Source: Nocardioides jiangsuensis
GTDB lineage: Bacteria > Actinomycetota > Actinomycetes > Propionibacteriales > Nocardioidaceae
Length of the DNA stretch: 64,000 bases
Assembly (NCBI RefSeq): GCF_019679455.1
Contig: NZ_JAIEZQ010000002.1
Coordinates: forward strand, 992,001-1,056,000
Direction of reading: 5' to 3'
How positions within the stretch are numbered: position 1 is the stretch's first letter; every line of letters begins with the position of its first letter. This document shows, in pieces, positions 57,014 to 64,000 of this stretch. Position numbers and translations under genes: made by a program. The notes beneath the pieces are model-generated. The model saw nothing but the letters and a program-made list of their open reading frames with translations. It was not told the DNA's origin and ran no database searches.

Positions 57014-60000
57014 CTACCCCACGACATGCTCCGCGCGAGCCACGCCCGCGCGGTCGGGTGCGTGCGCGGGGGGTGCGGGCTGCGCGGCCCGGCGGCCGAG
57101 GTCCAGCACGGTGTCGACCCGGTCCAGGCCGGCGGTGCCGTGGGTGACCCAGACCACCGAGCGGCCGCGGCCGGCGTCGAGCAGGTCGGCGGCGACGTCC
57201 TCGGCGGTGGCCGAGTCGAGGTGGGCGGTGGGCTCGTCGAGCACGAGCACCGGCAGGTCCGCGAGGACGGCGCGGGCCATCCCGATCCGGGCGCGCTCCC
57301 CGCCGGAGACGTGCGCGTGGCCGTCGCCGAGCAGGGTGTCGAGCCCGTCCGGGAGCCCGTCGAGCCAGTCCCCGAGCCGGACCGCCCGCAGCGCGGCTGC
57401 GACCTCCGCCCGCGACGCGTCGGGCCGCGCGAGCCGGACGTTCTCGAACAGGGTCGACGAGAACACGTGCGGGTCGTCGTCGACCAGGCCGGTGGTGCGT
57501 CGTACGTCGTCGAGCAGCAGTGACGTCGCCGGGACACCGCCGATCGTCATCCGCCCCGAGGCGGGGTCGAGGAAGCGCAGCAGCAGTGCGGCCAGCGTCG
57601 ACTTGCCGGAGCCGCTCGGGCCGACCACCGCGACGCGCGACCCCGGTGCGAGGTCGAGGTCGAGGTCGCGCAGCACCGGCGTCTCACCCCACCCGGCCGA
57701 CACCCGCTCCAACCGGACCTCCGGCACGGCCCCGTCCCGGGACTGCGGGCCGGGCGCGGTCGGGTCCGCGACGGCCGGAGCGGTCCGCGCCAGCGCGGTG
57801 AGCCGCCGGTCGGCGGCGCTGACCCGCACCGCGAGCGCCCCGACGTCGGCGAGCGGGCTGACCACCTCGAGCAGCGCGAGGGGGAGGAGCACGAGCAGTG
57901 CCAGCATGGGGGCGGACAGCTCGCCCGAGGCCAGGGGGGCGGCGCCGACGCGGGCCACGGCGAGCACGCCCAGCCCGGTGACCAGGACCGCGAGGGCGCG
58001 TCCGGTGGCCACCGCACGGGCGGAGCGGGTCGCCGCGGTCGCGACGGCGCCGCCCAACTCGTCGACCCGGTCCAGCTCACGTCCGGTGGCCTGCCACAGG
58101 ACCAGGTCCTGCGCGCCCTGGAGCAGGTGCACGACCTGCGCGGACAGCGCGGCGCGCTGCGCGACGAAGGACCGCTCGGCGCGGGCCACGCCGACCCGGC
58201 TGACGCCGTACGCCAGGCTGCCGCCGACGAGCAGGGTGGCCGCGGTGACCAGGCCGGCGGAGGGCAGCACCCAGGCGGCGAACCCGGTGCTCAGCACGGT
58301 GACCACGGCGAAGGTGGTGAGCGGGCCGCGCACCCGCAGGTACCGGTCCACGAGCGAGTCGACGTCGTCGACCACCGAGGCGAGGACGTCCCCGCGCTGC
58401 CGGCCGAGCCGGCCCGGCACCAGCGGCACGAGCAGGTCGTAGACCGCGGCACGCCGGTCGGCGAGCAGGCGCAGCGCGACGTCGTGGGTGACCAGCCGCT
58501 CGGCGTAGCGCAGCACCGGCCGGGCCAGGCCGAAGGTGCGTACCCCGACGATCGCGACCATGAGCATGAGCACCGGCGGGTGCTCGGCGGCGCGGGCGAT
58601 CAGCCAGCCGGCCGTCGCGGTCAGCGCCACGCCCGACGCGGCCGCGAGCGACCCCAGCAGCGCGCCGAGAGCCAGCCGCACCCGGGGCCGGGCGAGCGGC
58701 CCGGAGGCCGCCGGAGGCACGGCGGACGCGGGCGGGGCGGCGGCCGCGTCCGGCGCGGCGGGCGCCGTGGCGGAGGCCTCGGTCAGCACCTGGGGGAGTG
58801 GCTCGGTGGCCGCCCGAGCGGGGGAGGCGGCGGCCAGGAGGGGGATCTCGACCACGTGGTCGGCCATCCGCACCAGGCTGTCGCGGTGGGCGACCACGAC
58901 GACCGCGCTGTCGCGCGCGAGGTCGCGGATCGTGTCCGCGATCACCGACTCGGTCAGCGGGTCGAGGTGGGCGGTGGGCTCGTCGAGCAGCACCAGCGGC
59001 CGCTGCGCCAGGACGGCCCGGGCCAGCACCAGCCGCGCGCGCTCGCCGGCCGACAGCCCGGCGCCGTCCTCGCCCAGCACCTCGTCGAGCCCGCCGGGCA
59101 GCGCGGCGACGACCTCGCCGAGCGCGACCCGCTCCAGGGCCGCCCAGACCTCGGCGTCGGTGGCGCCGGGACGACCGAGCAGCACGTTGTCGCGGACCGG
59201 GGCGGCGGCCACCCAGGGACGCTGGGGGACCCAGGCGACCTGCGAGCGCCAGTCCGCCCGCTCGGGGTCCAGGGGCACGCCGTCGACGAGGAGGCGGCCG
59301 GCGGAGAGCGGCAGCTGCCCGGTGAGCACGGCCAGGAGCGTCGACTTGCCGGACCCCGAGGGACCGACCACCGCGGTGAGCCCCCGGGAGGGGACGACCG
59401 CGTCCAGCCGGTCGAGCACCGGCTCGACCCGGCCGGGATAGCCCGCGGTGACCCTCTCCAGGTGCAGCTCCCGCCGGGGAGCGGGGGCTGCCCCGGGGGC
59501 GGCGTCCGCGGGCTCGGGTGCGCCCGACAGGACCGCGTCGGCGGCCTCGAAGGTGGCGGTGCCCTCGGCTGCGGCGTGGAACTCCGCTCCCACCCTGCGT
59601 AGAGGCCAGTACGCCTCGGGCGCGAGCAGCAGCACCACCAGCGCCGTACCGAGGTCCAGCGAGCCGCCCGAGAGCCGCAGGCCGACGGTGACGGCGACCA
59701 GCGCCACCGACAGGGTCGCGACCAGCTCGAGCACCGCGGAGGAGGCGAAGGCCAGCTTGAGCGTCTCGTTCGTCGCCCGCCGGTAGCGGTCGGTGACCGA
59801 CCGGATGGATGCCGACTGCGCGCGGGCCCGGCGGTAGGCGACGAGCGTGGGCAGGCCGCGCATCACGTCCACGAAGTGACCGGACAGCGAGGCGAGCGCG
59901 CGCCACTGCCGGTCGGCGCGGTCGCGGGTGGCGAGCCCGACCAGGACCGCGAACACCGGCACCAGCGGCAGGGTGACCAGCACGATGCCCGCGCTGAGCA

Positions 60001-60478
60001 GGTCCTGGGTCGCGATCGCCAGCACGGTCAGCGGAGGCAGCACCGCGGCGACCACCAGGGTGGGCAGGTAGCGGGTGAGGTACGGGTCGACCGCCGCGAC
60101 GCCGCGGGTGGCGAGCAGGGCCACCTCACCGTCCCGGCGGCCGGCGCGGCCGGACGGGCCGAGCGTGACGGCGGCGTCCAGCAGCCGCCGTCGCAGGGTG
60201 GAGGTGACCCGCGCCGACGCCGAGGCCGCGGCGGCGTCGACCAGCCACGAGGTGACCGCCCGGCCCGCGGTCACCGCGGCGAGCAGCAGCGCCGCGTCCA
60301 CCGCAGCCGACCAGCGGCCGGTGCCGGCGCCGGCGAACAGGGCGGTGACCAGGCCGGCCACGGCGAACGCCTGTCCGACCAGGAGCGCGCCCGAGACGAC
60401 GCCGCCCGCCACCACGCCGGCCAGGGGGAGCCTGGCCGGCGTGAGGTGCGGCAGCAGCCGCGGGTCGAGGGGCCTCAT
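57014..60478 (-). CDS. cydDC: Fused CydD-CydC thiol reductant ABC exporter
   Basis: Exports cysteine and glutathione-like thiols, needed for assembly of the bd oxidase. 1154 residues fusing two half-transporters: CydD membrane domain (1-320) and ABC domain (about 345-545, Walker A VGPSGSGKSTLLAVL, signature LSAGERARLVLAR, Walker B LVLLDEPTAH); an Ala/Pro linker (545-610); CydC membrane domain (610-880) and second ABC domain (about 900-1130, Walker A VGPSGSGKSTLAALL, signature VSGGERARIGMAR). ATG 60478 overlaps the cydB stop as ATGA. Such fusions are known in actinobacteria. Confidence 0.94.
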   Translation of the reverse strand: MRPLDPRLLPHLTPARLPLAGVVAGGVVSGALLVGQAFAVAGLVTALFAGAGTGRWSAAVDAALLLAAVTAGRAVTSWLVDAAAASASARVTSTLRRRLLDAAVTLGPSGRAGRRDGEVALLATRGVAAVDPYLTRYLPTLVVAAVLPPLTVLAIATQDLLSAGIVLVTLPLVPVFAVLVGLATRDRADRQWRALASLSGHFVDVMRGLPTLVAYRRARAQSASIRSVTDRYRRATNETLKLAFASSAVLELVATLSVALVAVTVGLRLSGGSLDLGTALVVLLLAPEAYWPLRRVGAEFHAAAEGTATFEAADAVLSGAPEPADAAPGAAPAPRRELHLERVTAGYPGRVEPVLDRLDAVVPSRGLTAVVGPSGSGKSTLLAVLTGQLPLSAGRLLVDGVPLDPERADWRSQVAWVPQRPWVAAAPVRDNVLLGRPGATDAEVWAALERVALGEVVAALPGGLDEVLGEDGAGLSAGERARLVLARAVLAQRPLVLLDEPTAHLDPLTESVIADTIRDLARDSAVVVVAHRDSLVRMADHVVEIPLLAAASPARAATEPLPQVLTEASATAPAAPDAAAAPPASAVPPAASGPLARPRVRLALGALLGSLAAASGVALTATAGWLIARAAEHPPVLMLMVAIVGVRTFGLARPVLRYAERLVTHDVALRLLADRRAAVYDLLVPLVPGRLGRQRGDVLASVVDDVDSLVDRYLRVRGPLTTFAVVTVLSTGFAAWVLPSAGLVTAATLLVGGSLAYGVSRVGVARAERSFVAQRAALSAQVVHLLQGAQDLVLWQATGRELDRVDELGGAVATAATRSARAVATGRALAVLVTGLGVLAVARVGAAPLASGELSAPMLALLVLLPLALLEVVSPLADVGALAVRVSAADRRLTALARTAPAVADPTAPGPQSRDGAVPEVRLERVSAGWGETPVLRDLDLDLAPGSRVAVVGPSGSGKSTLAALLLRFLDPASGRMTIGGVPATSLLLDDVRRTTGLVDDDPHVFSSTLFENVRLARPDASRAEVAAALRAVRLGDWLDGLPDGLDTLLGDGHAHVSGGERARIGMARAVLADLPVLVLDEPTAHLDSATAEDVAADLLDAGRGRSVVWVTHGTAGLDRVDTVLDLGRRAAQPAPPAHAPDRAGVARAEHVVG

Positions 60479-61497
60479 CGGGTCGGCTCGGCCGCCAGCT
60501 GCGGGGTGGGGATGTGGTGCACCGCGATCCGCTTGCGGAACACCCAGTAGGTCCAGCCCTGGTACATCAGCACGATCGGGGTGAACAGCACCGCCACCCA
60601 GGTCATGATCGTCAGCGTGTACGACGTGGCGGCCGCGTTCGTCGTGGTCAGCGACAGGCCGCCCTCGAGCGTGGTCGGCATGACGTCGGGGAAGAGCGCC
60701 ACGAACAGGCCGGCCACCGCGAGCGCGATCGCCGCGAAGGTGCCGAGGAACGCCCAGCCCTCCCGGGCCCGCCACGCGGCGAACAGCCCCCCGAGCAGGG
60801 CGAGGGCGGCGGCCACGAACAGCGCCGAGGAGGTCAGGTCCCCGGTGATCGCCTGGGTCCAGGTCAGGAACACCACCGCGGCCACGGCGGCGGCGAGCCC
60901 GAGGAGCAGGCCCAGCGACCTGGCCCGGTGCCGGATCTCCCCGTCGGTCTTCAGCGCGAGGAACAGCGCACCGTGGGTGAGGAAGAGCAGCAGCGTGGTG
61001 ACCCCGCCGAGCAGCGCGTAGGGGTTGAGCAGGGTCAGCGTGGTGCCGACGTACTCCTTGTCGGCGTCGATGGGCACGCCGCGCACGATGTTCGCGAACG
61101 CCACGCCCCACAGCACGGCGGGCACCAGCGAGCCGATCACGATCGCCTTGTCCCAGCGGGCCCGCCAGGTGTCGTCGTCCCGCTTGGCGCGGTACTCGAA
61201 GGCCAGGCCGCGCACGATCAGCGCGACCAGGATCAGCAGCAGCGGCAGGTAGAAGCCGCTGAACAGGGTGGCGTACCACTCGGGGAAGGCGGCGAAGGTG
61301 GCGCCGCCGGCGACGAGCACCCACACCTCGTTGCCGTCCCACACCGGGCCGATCGTGTTGATCACGACCCGGCGCTCGGTCTCGGAGCGCGACAGCACCG
61401 GCAGCAGCATGCCGACGCCGAAGTCGAAGCCCTCGAGGCAGAAGTAGCCGATCCAGAGCACCGCGATCAGGCTGAACCAGACGGTGGTCAGTTCCAT
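60475..61497 (-). CDS. cydB: Cytochrome bd oxidase subunit II
   Basis: Membrane subunit of the bd quinol oxidase, 340 residues with eight to nine hydrophobic segments. Signature FDFGVGMLLPVLSRSETERRV near residue 25 and GPVWDGNEVWVLVAGG, both typical of CydB, plus the heme-proximal region AFEYRAKR. ATG 61497 follows AGAAGGAACTC. It sits 31 nt after cydA and overlaps cydDC at the 3' end. Confidence 0.95.
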   Translation of the reverse strand: MELTTVWFSLIAVLWIGYFCLEGFDFGVGMLLPVLSRSETERRVVINTIGPVWDGNEVWVLVAGGATFAAFPEWYATLFSGFYLPLLLILVALIVRGLAFEYRAKRDDDTWRARWDKAIVIGSLVPAVLWGVAFANIVRGVPIDADKEYVGTTLTLLNPYALLGGVTTLLLFLTHGALFLALKTDGEIRHRARSLGLLLGLAAAVAAVVFLTWTQAITGDLTSSALFVAAALALLGGLFAAWRAREGWAFLGTFAAIALAVAGLFVALFPDVMPTTLEGGLSLTTTNAAATSYTLTIMTWVAVLFTPIVLMYQGWTYWVFRKRIAVHHIPTPQLAAEPTR

Positions 61498-61528
61498 GGG
61501 GAGTTCCTTCTTCTCGTCAGGTCGCGGG

Positions 61529-62971
61529 TCAGTAGGCGAAGGTGAGCGGCTCGTCGGAGTGCTCGCCGAGCTTGGGGTTCGGCGGCTCGACGAACGGCTC
61601 CGCGCCCTGGCGGACGTACTTGAGCATCAGTCCGACCTCGATCACCGCGAGCACGGCGTAGAGCAGGGTCAGCGTGATGACCGAGGTGAGCGCCTCGCCG
61701 ACGCTGACGCCGGGGGAGACCGCGCTCGAGGTGGTCATCAGCCCGAACACCACCCAGGGCTGGCGGCCCATCTCGGTGAAGATCCAGCCGAACGAGTTCG
61801 CGGCGACCGGCAGCAGCGGCATCGCGATCGCGAGCCACACCCACGCCTTGCCCCGGGGAAGCCGACCGCGCCGGCTGACCCACAGCAGCGCCGCGGCACC
61901 GGCCGCCGCGACGACGCCGAGGCCGATCATCAGCCGGAAGGTCCAGTAGGTGACCGGGATGACCGGGGTGTAGTCACCGGGGGAGTAGTACTTCGCGCCC
62001 GGGTCCTGGCCGTACGTCGCCCGGTACTCCTCGCGCAGCTCGTCGATCCCGACCACCTTGGAGTCGAAGTCGTTCTCGGCCAGGAAGGACAGCAGGCGCG
62101 GGACCTTGATCGAGAAGACCTCCTCGGACCCGTCGAGCGAGCCGATGGTGAAGATCGAGAACGCGGCCGGCTGCTCGGTCTCGTAGAGCGCCTCCGCCGC
62201 GGCCATCTTCATCGGCTGCACGTCGGTCATCACCTTGCCCTGGAAGTCGCCGGTCACGGCCACGCCCAGGCCGCCGACCAGCGCCACCACCGCCCCGATC
62301 CGGACCGCGGTGCGGTACATCGGGCGGTCGGCGTCCGGGGTCGAGCGGCGGACCATCAGCCAGAACGCGACCCCGGCGACGAACGCGCCGCCGGTCAGGT
62401 AGCAGGCGGTCACGGTGTGCGGGAAGGACACCATCTGCACCTTGTTGAACATCACCGCCCAGAAGTCGGTGAGCTCCGCGCGGCCGGTGTCGGGGTTGAA
62501 CTCGTAGCCGACCGGGTTCTGCATCCAGGAGTTGGCGGCGAGGATGAAGTACGACGAGAGCAGGGTCCCGAGGTGGACCAGCCAGATGCACGCCGCGTGC
62601 AGGCCGCGGGGGAGCTTGTCCCAGCCGAAGATCCACAGGCCGAGGAAGGTCGACTCGAGGAAGAAGGCGAGCAGCCCCTCGATCGCGAGCGGGGCGCCGA
62701 AGATGTCGCCGACGAATCGCGAGTAGTCGCTCCAGTTCATCCCGAACTGGAACTCCTGCACGATCCCGGTGACCACGCCGATCGCGAAGTTGATCAGGAA
62801 GAGCTTGCCGAAGAACTTCGTCAGCCGCAGGTAGGCGGGGTTGTTCGTGCGCACCCACATCGTCTCGAAACCGGCGATGATCGCCGACATCCCGATCGTG
62901 ATGGGGACGAACAGGAAGTGGTAGACGGTGATGATCCCGAACTGCCACCGGGCGATGTCGACGACATCCAC
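61529..62971 (-). CDS. cydA: Cytochrome bd oxidase subunit I
   Basis: Catalytic subunit that carries three hemes and oxidises quinol while reducing O2 to water with high affinity. 480 residues with about nine hydrophobic segments; WQFGIITVYHFLFVPITIG, the conserved glutamates of the proton/heme region APLAIEGLLAFFLESTFLG, and GRQPWVV near the end. The loop between the sixth and seventh helices is short (short Q-loop type). ATG 62971 follows GGGAGGA. Its promoter region contains two BlaI-type palindromes shared with the divergent blaI gene. Confidence 0.95.
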   Translation of the reverse strand: MDVVDIARWQFGIITVYHFLFVPITIGMSAIIAGFETMWVRTNNPAYLRLTKFFGKLFLINFAIGVVTGIVQEFQFGMNWSDYSRFVGDIFGAPLAIEGLLAFFLESTFLGLWIFGWDKLPRGLHAACIWLVHLGTLLSSYFILAANSWMQNPVGYEFNPDTGRAELTDFWAVMFNKVQMVSFPHTVTACYLTGGAFVAGVAFWLMVRRSTPDADRPMYRTAVRIGAVVALVGGLGVAVTGDFQGKVMTDVQPMKMAAAEALYETEQPAAFSIFTIGSLDGSEEVFSIKVPRLLSFLAENDFDSKVVGIDELREEYRATYGQDPGAKYYSPGDYTPVIPVTYWTFRLMIGLGVVAAAGAAALLWVSRRGRLPRGKAWVWLAIAMPLLPVAANSFGWIFTEMGRQPWVVFGLMTTSSAVSPGVSVGEALTSVITLTLLYAVLAVIEVGLMLKYVRQGAEPFVEPPNPKLGEHSDEPLTFAY

Positions 62972-63001
62972 GGGCGGGTCCTCCCTCGTAGGGCGCGTAG
63001 G

Positions 63002-63018
63002 TACTACAAAGTGTAGTA
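63002..63018. promoter_or_regulatory. BlaI-type operator 1
   Basis: TACTACAAAGTGTAGTA, a perfect palindrome of TACTACA/TGTAGTA half sites, matching the recalled BlaI consensus of actinobacteria. It is the copy nearer cydA, 31 bp from its start. Confidence 0.75.
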
Positions 63019-63020
63019 GA

Positions 63021-63037
63021 TACTACGACGTGTAGTA
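63021..63037. promoter_or_regulatory. BlaI-type operator 2
   Basis: TACTACGACGTGTAGTA, perfect TACTAC/GTAGTA halves, centred 19 bp from operator 1, nearer blaI and about 20 bp before its -10 box. Confidence 0.75.
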
Positions 63038-63056
63038 AGGAACCGGACAGGGCCGT

Positions 63057-63062
63057 TAGACT
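63057..63062 (+). promoter_or_regulatory. -10 box of blaI (leaderless, sets start at 63070)
   Basis: TAGACT ends 7 nt before GTG 63070. The upstream ATG 63064 would begin only 1 nt after the box. Confidence 0.5.
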
Positions 63063-63069
63063 CATGCCC

Positions 63070-63450
63070 GTGGCACTTACGTCCCGGATGGGTGAGCTCG
63101 AGCGCGCGGTGATGGACGAGCTGTGGTCGGTCGACGACGACGGCTGGCTCACGGTGCGCGAGGTCCACGAGCGGCTCGCCCGCAGCCGCGACATCGCCTA
63201 CACCACGGTGATGACGGTGATGGACCGGCTGTCGAAGAAGTCCCTGGTCCGCCAGCAGCGGGACGGGCGCGCCTACCGCTACCAGGCCGCCGCCTCCCGC
63301 GGCGCGATGACCGCGGACCTGATGCGCGGCGCGCTCGAGGAGTTCTCCGAGCGTGACCGCCGCGGCGCGCTGGTCGCGTTCGTCGGGGAGGCCTCCCCGG
63401 AGGAGCGGGCCGCCCTGCGCGAGGCGCTCGCCGCGCTCGAGAGCGGCTGA
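63070..63450 (+). CDS. BlaI/MecI/CopY family repressor
   Basis: Winged-helix repressor, about 126 residues: LGELERAVMDELW-type first helix, AYTTVMTVMDRLSKKSLV recognition segment and the wing RAYRYQAA, followed by a C-terminal dimerisation helix with ERDRRGALVAFVGE. In the family it is inactivated by cleavage by the neighbouring M56 sensor protease. GTG 63070 is preferred over ATG 63064 from the promoter geometry. Two operators lie between it and cydA, so it probably represses both itself and the bd oxidase operon; this is inference. Confidence 0.85.
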   Translation: MALTSRMGELERAVMDELWSVDDDGWLTVREVHERLARSRDIAYTTVMTVMDRLSKKSLVRQQRDGRAYRYQAAASRGAMTADLMRGALEEFSERDRRGALVAFVGEASPEERAALREALAALESG

Positions 63451-63460
63451 CCCGCCAGTC

Positions 63461-64000
63461 GTGACCACCCTGTTCCTCTCCGCGCTCGCGGTGCTGCTGT
63501 CCGGGCCGGTCCCCGCGCTGCTCGGTCGGACCCCGCTGCTGCGCCGAGTGCCGCGCGCCGCGGTGACGCTGTGGCAGTCGGTGTCCCTGGCCGCGGTGCT
63601 CTCCGCGCTCGGCGCCGGCCTGTCCCTGGTCACCGACCGCGGCACTCGCGAGGGCTGGACCGGGTACGGCGTCGCGCTCCTCGCGCTGCTGCTCACCGCC
63701 GTGGTGCTCGGCCGGATGCTGCTCAGCGGGCACCGGGTCGGCACGCGCATCCGCGCCGTCCGCCGGAGGCACCGCGACCTGGTCGACCTGCTCGCGACGC
63801 GGGAGCACGAGGCGCCGGAGCGCGCCTCGGTGCCGGCCGGCCGGACCGCCGAGGCCGGGGTGCGGGTCCTCGCCGCGCAGGCGCCGCTGGCCTACTGCCT
63901 TCCGGGGCTGGCCCGGTCCCGGGTGGTGGTCTCCGCGGGCACCTTCGACCGGCTCGCCCCCGAGGAGGTCGGCGCGGTGCTGGCGCACGAGCGGGCCCAC
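63461..64000 (+). CDS. M56 family metallopeptidase / BlaR1-like sensor (3' truncated by window edge)
   Basis: 180 codons are visible from GTG 63461 to the last base. Three hydrophobic segments lie at about 2-20, 40-55 and 63-82, then a cytoplasmic loop, and a zinc protease domain whose HERAH motif (HExxH) occupies residues 176-180, the very end of the window. It follows the BlaI gene by 10 nt. In the paradigm the membrane protease senses a signal and cleaves BlaI. The stop codon and any sensor domain are beyond the edge. Confidence 0.8.
   Translation, partial: MTTLFLSALAVLLSGPVPALLGRTPLLRRVPRAAVTLWQSVSLAAVLSALGAGLSLVTDRGTREGWTGYGVALLALLLTAVVLGRMLLSGHRVGTRIRAVRRRHRDLVDLLATREHEAPERASVPAGRTAEAGVRVLAAQAPLAYCLPGLARSRVVVSAGTFDRLAPEEVGAVLAHERAH

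Overview
The window is 64 kb of a high-GC actinobacterial chromosome. GC-biased codon use, GTG starts, the rimP-nusA-ylxR-infB-rbfA-truB-ribF and rpsO-pnp-M16-dapB blocks, a fused CydDC exporter and the fruR-fruK-fruA/ptsH/ptsI cluster fit a Nocardioides-like member of the Propionibacteriales. That placement is inference from gene content and style; there is no rRNA in the window. I saw no tRNA, rRNA or CRISPR array.

Layout. 1-0.9 kb: 3' part of a patatin-like lipase. 1.1-7.1 kb: a putative polyamine/GABA catabolism group (two aldehyde dehydrogenases, a saccharopine-dehydrogenase-like enzyme, GabT). 7.2-10.9 kb: dxr, the site-2 protease RseP and ispG (MEP isoprenoid pathway). 10.9-15.6 kb: MFS exporter, GNAT, proS, HAD hydrolase. 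15.7-17.8 kb: two tandem secreted M43 metalloproteases. 17.9-18.9 kb: ferritin-like lipoprotein pair. 19.0-27.5 kb: translation block rimP, nusA, ylxR, infB, rbfA, truB, ribF and a membrane protein. 27.6-33.5 kb: the fructose PTS (ptsH, fruA, fruK, fruR, divergent ptsI). 33.6-38.1 kb: DUF1905, DinB, molybdopterin oxidoreductase, PadR plus HAAS-type membrane protein. 38.2-45.4 kb: rpsO, pnp, M16 peptidase, dapB, a membrane protein and an M4 metalloprotease. 46.0-49.6 kb: a lower-GC island of small accessory genes bounded by an 11-bp inverted repeat. 49.6-54.2 kb: AzlCD, GNAT, YciO-type protein, thyA, folA. 54.3-56.9 kb: dapA and RNase J. 57.0-63.0 kb: cytochrome bd oxidase cydA-cydB-cydDC, divergent from a blaI-blaR (M56) pair whose second gene runs off the right edge with its HExxH motif as the last five codons.

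Most striking signals: (1) between ylxR and infB, a chain of three micro-ORFs of 17, 5 and 6 codons, each joined to the previous frame by an ATGA overlap and followed by a hairpin just before the infB Shine-Dalgarno; (2) the inverted-repeat-bounded low-GC island; (3) two perfect 17-bp TACTAC/GTAGTA palindromes between cydA and blaI; (4) back-to-back -35 boxes in one palindrome plus a 20-bp-spaced direct repeat between fruR and ptsI; (5) a TANNNT box 6-8 nt before the start codon at thirteen genes, indicating leaderless transcripts and settling several starts.
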